Part shown: in pieces, positions 27,416-40,800 of the stretch | Layout of the letters: each line of letters opens with the position of its first letter | Position numbering within the stretch: position 1 is the stretch's first letter | Assembly (NCBI GenBank): GCA_003864495.1 | Contig: PEDN01001363.1 | Location: 1 to 64,000 of the forward strand | Source: Nemopilema nomurai | Taxonomy: Eukaryota > Cnidaria > Scyphozoa > Rhizostomeae > Rhizostomatidae | Reading direction: 5' to 3' | DNA: 64,000 nt | The notes under the pieces: model-generated | Database searches by the model: none | What the model was told of the DNA's origin: nothing | Seen by the model: only the letters and a program-made list of their open reading frames with translations | Program-made: the position numbers and the translations under genes

Positions 27416-30400
27416 TGATTGCTTCCTGTTGCAATAAAAAAAGTACATTTTGACTTAAATTTCATATTCAGTGATTGAATATTTATTTATTTTGTATTTA
27501 ATTAAAAGTTGAATGTCTCAAAGCCTCTCGATATCACTACCCTATCCTGAAGTAAGAACAAAGTCACATGACTACGAAAGCATTGAATTTAAGTCAACGA
27601 ATTTTTTCCATTTCAATCGCCATAATAACTTCTGGGAGCAATTCACCAAAATTCAAACACTTTCTAATTTTTTTCCAACTCATTCTAACGGATAAGAAGA
27701 CGTACTTGAGATACCTTTTACTTTATAAATTAACAATTCTTCATTTCAAAATATAACCAGCATATGCTAGTATAGCGAAATCTTAAAGTACATAGCAATT
27801 GAGAATTTCTTCCCTCTAAAGAATAATAAATGTTGCAAAAAATGTCCATCGCAAAGAATTTAAAGTGCTTACTCCTTGACATTGTTTGAGCATCCCAAAC
27901 AGCTCACATATCTATCCCCCATGAGTTTTCTCACTCACACCAAAGTGTCACCAACTCTAAAATAAAAATTTAGTGGCTCAAACCAATATCTGATCTTCTC
28001 ATATATAATTATACATTGCTAGTAGTCTACTTATTCTAAGACTTAGGAAACGTTTGAACTCCTGTGAAAGAAAAAGTGCATATAAGAAGCCTCGATACCA
28101 AACTGAGGTTGCGAAAACACCTATAGCAAAGCCCATTTATACACAACTGTCTAGAGGACTTCGTGAGAGTAGGCAAATAGAAAAGTAGCATTAAAATCAA
28201 ACACTGATTCGAAGTCACTTTACGGTCCAGTCGAATTAGTTAGGCTAATCCAGTCAAATTAAAAAACTGTTTTATTTATTAGGAAAATGCTATATTACAA
28301 AATAAATCCTAAATGATCAGTTTCTATAAAGATACAACGGATTGGCGCTCCTTACAGCGATTTGCTCTAAATTAAGCACGCAGTAATAATAGAATTAATC
28401 ATCCTTAAAATAGCTTTGAGTTAATTCTATTTTTGAAGACTCAGCAATTGACCGAATAAGGAAAGCTTGGACTTAAAAATTCTTTTATGCTGGGAAGGGG
28501 AGGAATATTTCAAATTTCTATTTCGCCTAAGAATTTTCCTTTTGAAGAGTCAAATACAAAAACCAAACAAGCGAAATCTTCGATAAATGTATTGGCGACA
28601 GCCTTTGATAATCTATGGCATCAACATCTTTTACAAATATAATCAATCTCAAATTTTAGGGTACGAAATGGCCAGCTCCCAAAAATTTAAATTTATTTTG
28701 GATATCAAGCCAAATTCTTGGCAAACATTATTTGGAAGAGGAGTAAAATCTAAAATGGCTTTATTGATTTGGATGTAATAATTTTTTTCTTACGTTTCAA
28801 AGATTGCTATACACGTGTACGGCCTATCTTCAGTTGCAGCCATTGAGAATATTTAACTTTTTACCCCCTGTGAAACAATATTAAATTTTCTGGATAAGCC
28901 ACCCTAAGACGATTGTTGTTAAGGAGAAGCACAAAAATGCGCCCCTGTGAGACGTCATATTTTGTATTCATAGGCACGGAGCCCTGGCTGCTATGTACAA
29001 TGAGTTTCATAGCCTTTTCTTATATACTTCTGTTAAGCCGATCCCTCAAAGGTCCCTAAGTACATTTCACGCTGCTGAAAATCTCCGATAAAAGACATAA
29101 CAAAAGAATACTTAAATCGATCCCATCTACATTCGCATTTCATGGGGAATACCTTGTATTAACTTTTTCCGCGTGTTCCTTACCATTCCCCCCGTCAGAT
29201 GAGAACTTTTGGAGCTGACATCCATTCAAATGCCAATGGAAGCCGGGATACGCGTAGAGAGAGGCGGATCGGACATTACTCAGTGTCGCTTTTCACTGCG
29301 TTTTGTGGCGGTTGGTCGAACAAAGCAAAACCTATTAGCGAATCCTAGAGCCTGCTCAGACAATTTATGATTAAACTTTACAAAAGACTCAAAGATCTAG
29401 CAAAAATAGCGTCAGTCGAACGTAGGACCGATCTGAGAACGCAGTTGGGGCCAAAGGCTGAAAAAGATGGCTTACCAAGGCATATAGACATTATCAGGGT
29501 CGAATAGCATGCTAGCGGTGCAGTTGATAGCTTTGGTCTAAAGTAGTACGGTCACCCGGTTGATATGGCATACTGAATAAGAAGTCAAATGGCATTAGCA
29601 GTAAAATATCTCATCTAATTATACCAGCAAGGGGGTAATATGTATTCCCAGCCGTGATTTTGCCACTGCATCCAGACAGTACTAATTTCTCTTTGATTTC
29701 CCGAAGAGGCATTACACGTGGTTCAAAGAAAGCGGTCTTTATTAATTGACTTCATTTGCTAGATCCAATTGATTTCAAAGGCGGATAATTTTGATCTCCT
29801 GTTAATACATCACCGATCTTTGTCGGGTAAGTAATCCTCCTGACTCTTTTTTTGGGTAAACTATGTCGAAGGTCCATTTTGATGTTTATGCCATCTTGGA
29901 ACCTACTATCAAATCGACCAAATGTATTTTGGAAGATCTCATCAGAGGTAATTCAACTGCATGATGGATACATAGGGCGAAAGTGTGTGTAAAAGCAATT
30001 AGTAAGTTGAATTATTCTATCAAAAAACTTTGTTCTCTTTGTCTTTTATGCCTTGACTCATACCCTCAAACCATAGACAAATGGAATTTCCGATCACATC
30101 TAAAGAACCCATCCCGTTAACTAATTGCCATGTGTTCCGTTAGCCTGATGCAAATGAACAGAAAACTAATCCTGTGAAACAAAACAAATAACACATTGAT
30201 ACTAAAAAGGGCTCTGATTGGTTGGTCAAACATGGCTGGACGCGATTGGTCAAATTAGCAGATCTCTGTCAGGTAACCACAAAGAATTCTGGGAGTTATT
30301 ATCGCCTTGACTCGCAGTTCATCTAGTCCTTTTTACTATCAGCTTGAGAATTGTCTTTTGTGAAGCTGCATTCATTCCGTTGTCGTGCCTTGGAATGTCA

Positions 30401-31213
30401 TAGTGGTTGAGATTTATTTTCCTAGTATGCTGACGTTGACATAGTATTCCACCCTTCTTCGTGCAAAAAATACAGAGCTGGAACCCCGTTGACAGCCTCT
30501 AAAGGGATATAACTTCAAAGAGGTTACGCCTTGTATGAGTTTGACGACGTGACGCAGTTAAATAAGGAAAGAAACCACACCGGTGTTTACTTGTTTACAG
30601 GCTTTACCGGGGACTCTTCAAACTTATGATGAGAATAACAGCGATCTGATTTTGAAACAATAGTATTATCGTTGGATATCTGCGGTAAGTATGAAAAGAT
30701 AATAAATAAAAAGAAAGTTGAGTAACAAAACTCTCTCAGCCAGATAATCTATTGCCCGTTTGGGTGCTTGCAGACCCTATGGCGGTTTCCTATCAGAATA
30801 TCAGTATGGAAGGTGTACGACATAAAACAATTTGATTGAAAACAAGCCTTGAGCCTCTTTCCTGGATTAACCTCGCACTAGTACTCTAGATTAGGGCTAA
30901 GCTAAAGACCTCCTTTGAGGGAAATCGAATAACTGCTGTTCTATAATCGGTGGCATCTAGAAGTAGGCCGACACTCAAGTGACCAACGCACCAATTGAAA
31001 CGAAGGGAAAACACACATATGAAACAGTACGAGCCCCTACACCCAAAGATGATGCGATTTAAGTACAAGTGGGTTTAAAAAGAAGCGGGTTTAATTCGAC
31101 GTCTTATAGATAAGTACAAATGATTATTTATCTTGAAGATACTGCGAGTCAAAGGTGTCTGTTAAGAAGAGTTTAAATGTGCTAAAGTCAACTCTTCGAG
31201 AAACGCATAGAAA

Positions 31214-31265
31214 AATGATAATAATTGTAATAATAATAATAACAATGATAATAAAAATGATAATT
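31214..31265. repeat. ATA/ATG trinucleotide microsatellite
   Basis: Interrupted run of AAT/ATG triplets (gataataattgtaataata...). It is the first of three similar tracts within 550 bp. Confidence 0.8.
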
Positions 31266-31512
31266 GGAATATTGTGGCAGTTGAGAAGGGTGCAGATTGC
31301 TCCCGTGATGGTAGGCGCTCTTGGACTAAAGAATTTGACATGTGGATGCAGAAACTTGGGATATCGACGGATGTCGGAGCTGGACAATAGACTGCCTTTT
31401 AGGGACAGGAAGGATCCTTACAAAGGTGTTAGATGACCCTTGGTCATTTGTTATCCCGTCCTAACTGAATGAAGGCGATTCTGGCCGCCAGAGCAATAGC
31501 AGAAACAAAAGC

Positions 31513-31569
31513 AATAATAATAACAATAATAATTATAATAATAATAATTATAATAATAATAATAATAAT
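31513..31569. repeat. AAT trinucleotide microsatellite
   Basis: About 19 AAT/ATT triplets with occasional AAC or ATT interruption. The poly-Tyr/Asn frames on the minus strand are repeat artefacts. Confidence 0.9.
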
Positions 31570-31716
31570 GGAAACTTTTCATTTTCAATTCAATTAAAAC
31601 TACAATTACAAATATCACTTTTACAAAGGTAATTTGCAATTGGCTAGCATGGGTTTGCAAAGAAAAAGATAAATACAAACACAAACAAAAGAGATTAACA
31701 AAACTAACGATAAAAA

Positions 31717-31746
31717 GAATAATAATAATAATAATAATAAAAATAC
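31717..31746. repeat. AAT trinucleotide microsatellite
   Basis: About nine uninterrupted AAT units followed by a short A-run. Confidence 0.9.
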
Positions 31747-34113
31747 TTTGTCATCATAAGGAAGTAACAAGTACATGATAGTCCTTCGTGTAGTCTCACT
31801 TCGAGGATATGCAGCATTGGGTGTGCAGAGAAGATCTCTTCCAAAGGTCGATAAACAACATAGCTTGGATTTACAGTTCACAGCAGCAAAATTTCCGCTC
31901 CAGTTTTGTCAAAATATGTTTAAAGGAAATGTCTTTTCAATCGCAATGTGTTTTCAATCATTTTCAAGATCCGCATTTACTTTGTTCAGTCAGCTGGCTT
32001 CAATATTAATTTATGCATAGCATATGATTCAAAGAACCTTGGAATAAAGAATTTGGTATGGAGTAGATAACTCACCTGTCTTTTCGCTCAACCCATGTTA
32101 ATTGAATCTTGTTACTTCTTCCTGCAGTAATCGAAATAGAGAAATTGAGAATCAAATAAAATTCAAAGCAAATGCAGATAAAGAAGGCTTTTGCATTTCA
32201 TGATTCTTTCTTTGTTACCTAGCTTTGTTATTTGCTCCTACTTTTATTGCCAATATTACGAAGATTGTGTAATGGAAGTCACCTTGTGTCATCTGTCATA
32301 TGCTACTTGTATTGACAGAGCCGAATTGGCTTGATATAAATTGGACGAGTCACTGCCAATCCGAGCATCTCGCTTTATGCTGTCATCGGGTTTATTGTCA
32401 GCGTGTAAAAGGTGATGTAAAAACTTAAATGAATAATCTACATAGATACTAGAAGGTGCCACAAAAACATCGAATTTCACATTGCTATTGACTGGATTTT
32501 GACCTTTGCCTTTTACATCTTCAATTGTGCAAATTTATTACATTCTTTTACACATTGAGTGTAAATTTTGGAAAGAAGCTAATGGTACTAAATTGACAGA
32601 AAACATCGTCCGCACCGAAATTAAAAAAAGCAATCCATTCTTACTGGCAAAAGAATATTTTAAAAACAAATACTTACAAGAAAGAGCTGAAAATAGATGA
32701 CATTCTCCACAATAATGAGCCTGACTGTATTCCTAGAAGATGGAAATACAATATGTTACCCCTTAAATAAAGAAAATTCAACTATTTCCATTTTAAATTA
32801 TCCATAGACATCAAAACAGTAACCACTGGAAATTTGAAAGGTAAACGTTCTTTATTACCATTATTATTACTATATCGCTGCACTCAAAAGGGTTGATAGA
32901 AATTGACTGAATGATGTGGAAATTATTTGATGAAACTGCAATCATTTAGAAATCAGAACTAGATGGCCAGCTATCTAACTTTAAAAGAACGAATGAAAGA
33001 TCTTAAGGACATCAGTATCATTTTGTCGTTCCCAAAGGACATTTGTGTGATACCATTAAATATGCTTATTCAACTACAAATGAGATTTCAATTACAAATA
33101 TCTTATAATATAACGAAGCAGTCTTTTGTGGTATCCTTCTTTGCATTACATCGCATAAGGATGAGCAAAAATGCCACTAATCACATTAGATACATCAGAC
33201 TGAGAGACATCTTTAATCGAAACGTATTTAGATAGATTTGATATAAATGATACTCGTGGTGACATGAAACATTTCGAAACGATGTTTGGGCTGAGGTGTA
33301 GCCGACAACTGTAAAACCATCCAAATTATTCAATATGGAGGGGTGCATTTTGTTAGCAAGAATAGGCCACATGCTATGATAATGATAAATACAATTCTAT
33401 CAATTTCATGCTCGATCTGATCGATAAAAAGGAAGGGTTGGGCAAAGCTAATAGCATATAAGAGAGTTATTAGCATGCGGTGTACAAGACATGATAAGTA
33501 GAGGTGTTAGAGAAATTGACTGTAAACAATGATGATGGACCTAACACATATGGTCATTTAAGCATCTTCTTTTAATTTGGCCTAGGTTAACTCAAATGCA
33601 TTGACTCTGTAGTATAGCATGTACAAACGAGCCTTTTGACATTGAACACTACAATCTTGTGCAACAATACAATATTCCATGCATATTGCTCACTTCTTCG
33701 CTCTGAATGAACCGCTTTGTAGGAAATTTTGTGGAAGCTCGCTTGATCCCTTGTTTTTGCCAATATACAAACCGTACAGATACAGGACTTTGCTCGTCTT
33801 AAACCACCTCTGTCCTTTTAAATACTCTACATCACCCTGCCCTACACTGTGCAATGACACCTCCCTTTTTCAGAACGTATGTGTGTTAATGGTATCTTCT
33901 CATCGTTGTTTTTGGTTTTCCTAGGTCTTCTTCACTCTACATTTGATAATTTTTTGTGGTCTTCTGCTTGGCAATATTCGACTGACAGTCATAAATTTTA
34001 CTGGCAACAGTTGTGCTACTGTTCTAATGCCATAGCTCCAATCTTTGCTCTTAAAATCTGATGCCAAGATAGCACCGCAGCCGGACCCGAGTATGCTTGA
34101 TCACTTAACATTT
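31747..34113. other. Gene-free stretch, nothing recognised
   Basis: Only short open frames (90 codons or fewer), none resembling a known protein. Confidence 0.5.
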
Positions 34114-34403
34114 AGATCATAGTATTAGGCCATAGTTATAGGTCATAGTATTTGGCCATAGTAATAGGCCATAGTATTTGACCATAGTAATAGGCTATAG
34201 TATTTGACCATAGTAATAGGCTATAGTATTAGGCCATAGTATTAGGCTATAGTATTAGGCCATAGTATTAGCCATAGTTATAGGCCATAGTATTTGGCCA
34301 TAGTAATAGGCTATAGTATTAGGCCATAGTATTAGGCTATAGTATTTGGCCATAGTAATAGGCCATAGTATTTGGCCATAGTAATAGGATATAGTATTAG
34401 GCC
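34114..34403. repeat. 13-bp satellite, about 22 copies with 26-bp higher-order period
   Basis: The tract is an array of 13-mers alternating between ggccatagtattt and ggccatagtaata or ggctatagtatta, which gives a 26-bp dimer period. Some larger blocks (about 91-104 bp) recur almost unchanged, as if dimers had been duplicated in groups. One unit near 34270 is a base short (agccatagttata). Confidence 0.9.
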
Positions 34404-37400
34404 AAAACACATTGCCATAGAATACTGTTGAGCTAGCACCTTCCTGTAGTGCAAGATCTTAAATCTGTACATTCAGCTTAATCGACACCTTCCTGTTGCC
34501 AACTACAACTGCCACTTGTATGTCACTTGAATATCACAACGTAAGTATGTCACTTGCTCCATGCTTTAGATATTGTATGGTGAGCTTTTCAGCAGTCACC
34601 ATTCTTATTCATGGGTAACACTCCTTCGTTATCACCTCCATTCATATCCTGCTTGAATATACTCTGGTTTTCTATTTCAACAAAGCTCCTTTCATTGTGT
34701 CCCACATAAACGGAGTCCAAGTGTTGCTACCTGGTGCAGTTTTTGTGGAGCTGTGCATTTCATCCATTTCTCGACTTCTTTACAGCTTTTCGTGAACTTT
34801 AACAAACATCTATGATAATTTCGGTACATTATTTTGGACCTGGCTTGTTGCAGGCCTCATATTAAGGGCTTTCGGGAGGATGTTGTGTGCATTTCTATGG
34901 TTTTTAGCGGTCATGTGCAAGTAAGTTTTGAACCATCTGTACAGTCACACATAACTTTATAGGATAGCATTGATTCGGTGGTTGCTTTGCCACTCTGAAA
35001 CCATTCTATTCAACAAAAGAGCCAGTTGATACTTGAAAAGCTTAGCTTCGTTTCTTTTCCGTCCGGGGATAAAAAATTCACTGACTAAATTACGCTAACA
35101 CTTTGCCTATAGATGTATTTTTAACGGTAAAGTTCTGTTAGCAACCAATCAGGCCATTTAAACATATGGGCAATTAAAAGTTTTCGAGGCGCTCCGCTTC
35201 AAGTCCGTCGTCTAGTCATCAGTTGTCAAAAGAAATCGTTTTAAGTCATCTGAGTTTGACAGGGTTAAGAAGAGCGGGGCCATTCGTAATATTTGTTTAC
35301 AAAAAGTATATCTAGGTAGGCCTCTATCAAGTTTGGTTACGGATAAAGTCGGAATGAAGAAAAGGCATTGCCAAGCTTCTCGCCATTGAAGCATTTACAT
35401 GAGCGAAAACGCGTGCAGAAAGGAGGCCTGAAACCGAATTGCCACTGTTGCTATTCTCAGTTCGCGTAATGACGCAGTGATGAATAAGTAGGTCAACATT
35501 TTTCAAGAAGAAAAAGAGGGCTCCAGAAGTAGATTCAATTTAAATCGATTCATTTGTGGCGAAACTTCTATTGCTGATAATCTGTAAAGAAAATCCACAT
35601 TTTCTCTTATTAAGTTGAAAACCTGCTAATTAATTCTTTGAAACATGATTTAGGCGGAGTTTGGTCTTCTGATACACCCTAAGAGCCAGTTTTAATCAGA
35701 GGCGCTCAGCTCTGTCGAGTGCCCATCCGTTGATGTATATTACAGTCGGACGTTCTAATTAAAAACATAAACATTCACGTAGGGATCTTCAGGAAATAAT
35801 TGTGGAGTGGCAGATTACGCACCAAAATCGATTGAATACAGATCAAGCCTATTTCAAGAAGATTATTAAGTTTGAGATATCGATCAAATGCGACTTAGAA
35901 TGTTAATGAAGCGACCTATAGTTTATTGGATTATTCAAGCAAATATGGGTAGAAGAAGCAGTTTACTGAGGATTGTCTCTGCCACAGGAAAGTACCAGCT
36001 AACTGATTGCTGAGACGTCAGAATTGAATTTCCCACGATTGGTGCAGGCCTTCCTCTGACAACCTGAAGGCTGTTTGCTTATCTCGTGACAGTCCCAAAG
36101 GCAGTTCAAAATATTACAGACCAACATGGCATAGGCCTTTTAGACATAAGCGTATGTATTTGATTTACTTGTGTTCTTGTGATTTACTAAAAAAGATTTA
36201 CTAGCATATACTAGCATAGCCTTACGGCTTTAGTTCATTGTTTAATTATCATATGTGTTCTTCCTCAAAGATACTCTCATTCTGAGTAGCAAAAATTCTA
36301 CAAAAAATGGATACTGCCTTGGAGTCACCGGCTTATAACAGTACTCAATAACATTCAGACCCCAATATAAGCCGTGACGGGATAATTACAATCAAACACG
36401 AAGCACGAAATCCCTGTACGATAGTCATGAATGTTCGCATGGCGAGTTGCTTCTGAGCATGCTGGTTTCAATCAAGAACGTAAAAAGCATTGGTAAAACA
36501 ATCAGAGGGCTAGTTTGGTAATGAGGAATGTCTCCTGGCTGCACGTAAGTCTGGTGAAAAGACGTAATGCACTCTCAAATGTGAGCTATAAGAAGACTTA
36601 TCCAGATTAAATCTCCACCATCCTATCAACAACCTCGATTTGTCTTTCCGTCTGCCATCGTCTGTCTCTAAGTTGACTTTTAGAAGATATTGATTTCTAC
36701 GCACTTCTAACCACTATCTAAAACAACAACAGCAAAACGATTCCACCTCAAAGATTATTTTGAGATTAGGTTAGGTAATCGGGCAGAAGAAACCTTAAAA
36801 CGTCTTCACCACCATAAGTTGCAATTTGATTCCTTTTAATTTTGACACCTTTTCAATTTAAGTCTCTTTTAAAAGTTTGGCGAACCGAACGGAATTAATA
36901 CAACGGATCTTCAAATAGCTACAATACAAACAAACAGAGCAAAGAAAGCCAAATATTGAAAAGTAAACTTAATACAGATAACTGTTCGCCAACTGTTACA
37001 GAGCCTTGACTGATGCTTAAGCAGAGCTGTGCTTGTTATTCAGTTTAACTAGAGGTTTCCTAGAAATATTTCGCAGTTCGGTTCCGCCTATAATGAATAC
37101 GGCATCAGGTGAAAACGCTGGCCGAAAAACGAGGCTAATCTGAGTTTGACAGCAATCGTGTATCTGTAGGTCTGTGTGTATTATCGGTAGATTTGATCGA
37201 AACGTTTATGCAAAACCATTTTCAAATAGTCACAGATCTCGCATTATGCTATGCTTCTGGTTCCCTTCGTGTCAGCGCAACTCTACTCGTTATACTTAGA
37301 GAATAGAGATTATCGTGCACTACTCAAAGCCTAACTATTCAACAAATTGGTGGTTTCAATCAAACTATGCAGCACTCACCATAGAAAATAAAAAGCACTC

Positions 37401-37439
37401 CCAAAAAAGGTGAATATCATATGACATGAACTTTTTAAC
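34404..37439. other. Gene-free stretch, nothing recognised
   Basis: No open frame above 64 codons and no recognised feature. Short direct repeats such as gatttact and actagcata occur near 36.2 kb. Confidence 0.5.
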
Positions 37440-37853
37440 TACACGCTTTTTTTAAAAGGAACCTTCCTCAAGGCCTAGTTCCAAAAGTTCTATATTCGTA
37501 GACCTCAAATCATCAGATTTTTGTACCAAAAGTTCCTTAAAAGTTCCTTAAGTTCTCACTTCGGTGCTTTTACTACAATAAGCCTTAACACTTAATAGAG
37601 AGAGAGGGGCGAGACAGCATATGCGGAAACTACTCAATGAAGCACTTGACACACGAATAGCAAGCAATCTTTGTGAGTATTGGCTGCAAATGAATGGAAC
37701 CGGCTTTTTAGTTCTTGATGCTTGCGGTTATAAAAAATTTTCAAATCGAAAAATTCCTTAGGGATTTCGTTTTTAGTAGTATAAGTTCTTTTAATATTTC
37801 AGCCTTCTACATGTAGGTTCCTTATAAAGTGGTTTCTTATAAAAAAGCGTGTA
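37440..37853. mobile_element. Candidate MITE with ~22-bp TIRs and TA duplication
   Basis: The left end (37442) reads CACGCTTTTTTTAAAAGGAACC and the right end (37851), reverse-complemented, reads CACGCTTTTTTATAAGAAACC. These are imperfect terminal inverted repeats. Both ends are flanked by TA (37440-37441 and 37852-37853), so the 410-bp body could be a Tc1/mariner-type or other TA-targeting non-autonomous element. It has no coding capacity. Inside, the word aagttcctta recurs. The low-complexity nature of the ends lowers confidence; further copies in the genome would settle it. Confidence 0.5.
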
Positions 37854-40800
37854 TGACATTAAGCTTAATACTTAAGAAGTGCAGTGTACGGAAGAGGAAC
37901 AAATAAAAAATACAGTGCCATAGAGGTAGCCATTGATTGACCCTTCAGCTTATGCTGAAGAAAATATCCCACCTGCACAATAATGCAAGTGTTTAAAATT
38001 CTTTCAGAAACTCCTTCTGGACATTGGTGTGTGGTGTGAAGGTTGCTTTAAAGTCAAACAAGCGATTCTTTTCATTTCACCGACCAACCATCCTTGAGAG
38101 CATTATGAATTGTAAATTTATCAGGAAGGTCCTGCAGAAAAGGATGGATTGTCGTGAAAGCTGTATATTTTGCAGGTGTAAAGGAGGTTGCTCCGACATT
38201 AAAGTTATTACTTTAACTTTAATTATCCTATGAGTTTTGCTGATCCAAGCTTCCATGGGTTCCTGCCATTCTGGAGTTCGGCGGTTACCTTTCTCTAATA
38301 CTAAAACCCCCAAAAGAGACGTATAGCTGGAGAAGATAACCCGAGATAAGTAAAAACCGCCATTGTCAATCACAGCTGCAAATATGAAAGATCACTTCCA
38401 AAGTTGATTGTACATTTGCCTAGTCAAGGAGAAGTAATCTCCACTCTGGGCTTGGTATTATCACTGGTAAGCCTCTTGGTCTTCTTCTCCTATTTCGCTC
38501 TCGGTGTGGTGCTCCCAAGCCTTAAGCGATAATATCTCGCTTGACGCCGTACTTCCCATCTTCAAGAATCTAACTGAACTTACAAGGCTTCCGAAAAACG
38601 AACAAAGAGGCCGCAGAACAAGAGCTGCCCTAAGGCAATCAAAGGATAAGAAATCATTGAGGTTATCAAAATGACAGTAAATTTCACTTGTTTTACTGTT
38701 GTCTAAATCATAAATGTTTTATTTATTGCCACCAAAAACTAAAGGAGGATCATTCTTTTCTTATTGCTCAAGCATTTTCGATTCTGTATAACAGAAAATG
38801 TTGAGGCTGTTTTGAGCACGTTGGTTGAGGTGGAAGGCCCAAAGGGAGCAGGATGCCTTTAGCATAGCAGATAATATTAAAGTTCCATGGAAAGTGCAAG
38901 ATTCCCAGATAAAAGGAGATTCATAGAAAACAGGTAATCCCCAGAGGAGATCCCCAGAAGACAGGTGACCCTCGGAAGACAGAAGATGGCCAGATAACAA
39001 AAGATTAAAATGCCAGAAAAGAGCTCAAGCTGTGAAAACGTTTAATTAGAAAGACAGTAAACCCCATAGAGCTTTCATGACTGGATAAAACTTTTTCTTT
39101 GAACACAAGTTAGCATAACTAAATCTGACTTTACCAATGCTTAATAGTAATTTCACATTATTTGGTACCAAAAGACTATATGTTACCCATCCAATCTCTT
39201 TTACGATTTAACCTAGCTCTCATTGGCAAAAATATTTCGAAGACACTACCTGACAACTTTTCATTTAAATTCGTGTACGCTTATCTGACCTTCAGTTGCC
39301 TAATTAGACTAAAACAACTCGTTTTAGCTACACAACTTTGACGCCGATTCCATAACAGTTCATATGTATAAGATTGGATTGGGCAAAATTAACATCGAGA
39401 GCCTGCAAAGACCTCTATCATTTGTGTCATGAAACTCATTAAGATTGTAGATTTAGTGGGACCTCATCCACATGTAATGGGACCCTATGTTCGTTCCATC
39501 ATCCAAAATGCCTTATAAAACTCTCTCGATAAATGTCTGCAAGACTTAAAACTATTTCCAACCTAGCAAATATCTTGCTTCGGAAGCCTGTGGATATTTT
39601 TGATGACAAGTATAGGTTATCAGCAATGGTCTTTACTGGATGGCCTTTCGTGGAATGTTAACAGGTAATAAATATAATAGAGCCGAGCACTGATCATTGT
39701 GGAACCAAGACCTGTATGAACGTCTCATCGCATCATGAAATCAACTTCACCTATCCCAGATATATTTGCCAACAAATAGCAATGTCTGGCATTTATTTTT
39801 AAGATGTTTTCTACGTCATTGAATATGAGTCATCTTCCCTGAACCCTTAGGCGGGATGATATGAAAATAACAGGATACATTGACATTGCTTGTCGCAATG
39901 TGGCCTATTCGACTTTTCCATAAGGAGTGCATTCTGATCTAAGCTGAAGAATGATAATCGTATTAGAGAGGTGCGGCAAAAGGAGGTTGTTCAGTTGTTT
40001 AACTGGTATAGAGTTTCAAGAGGTTCTTTCGGCGAAAAATTCCTTTCGAGTAAATAACAACTGAAGGAGCTGCATGAGTTGTATTTGGACACAGGTATTT
40101 CTTTTTACCAGCTTTATTAGAAAAGGATCCAGAACGCATCTAGGTAGAGATGGGAAAAGAACTTGAGATCTAATCTTATGTTGTCACAAAAGTTTTCACA
40201 CGCATAGGAGAAGTGATCAGGCGAAAGGTCATATGGATATGATAAATAAATTCAAAGTGAAGGGATATTAACTGGTGAAGCTTCAAGGAATTTTGACTGC
40301 AGTTGAGGTCATGAGATGCTGCTTGCCCAATCCCAAGGAAGGCAGGACCTAGTGACTGCACGTGAGCAAGGAAAGAGTCATAGATGTTTAGCTAAAATTC
40401 AGGTTGATAGCGTGAAGGGACGGTCGTTTGTTAACGTCAGTGTCAAGATAAAGAGCAGTCTCGTCAAGATAATTGGGCGAAGAAATTTGAAAATTCAAAA
40501 GGATAATTGCACAACATTTGCGAAAAAATTCGACCATCTTCAGGACTGCAGGTGATTGCCAATACGAGTGAGAAATTTGCATTGAGTTCTCATGTGGATG
40601 TCGGTAATCCACCCAACAGCAGTGATCGAATCAAACAATTCCCTGGCTAATCCAGTCTAAAAAGTTTCAGCAAGAAATAAAGCAACAGAATGATCCTAGT
40701 TTAAACTGATCAGTGAATGTAGAGCTTCTCAATTACGGTAATAGCTACACAAGTGCCGCGTCGCACTCTACAGTGGACATAATTAAATGATGCCTATTAA

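Larger units (their letters stand above)
22543..31213. other. Gene-free stretch, nothing recognised apart from listed repeats
   Basis: No open frame above 95 codons and no recognised domain. It holds a degenerate ~45-bp array near 23.5 kb, an AT-dinucleotide-rich tract near 27.3 kb, and one full TGACGTCA (24545-24552). Confidence 0.5.

Noticed and set aside
31451..31684. Tyr/Asn-rich minus-strand frame
   Set aside because: Translation of the AAT microsatellite.
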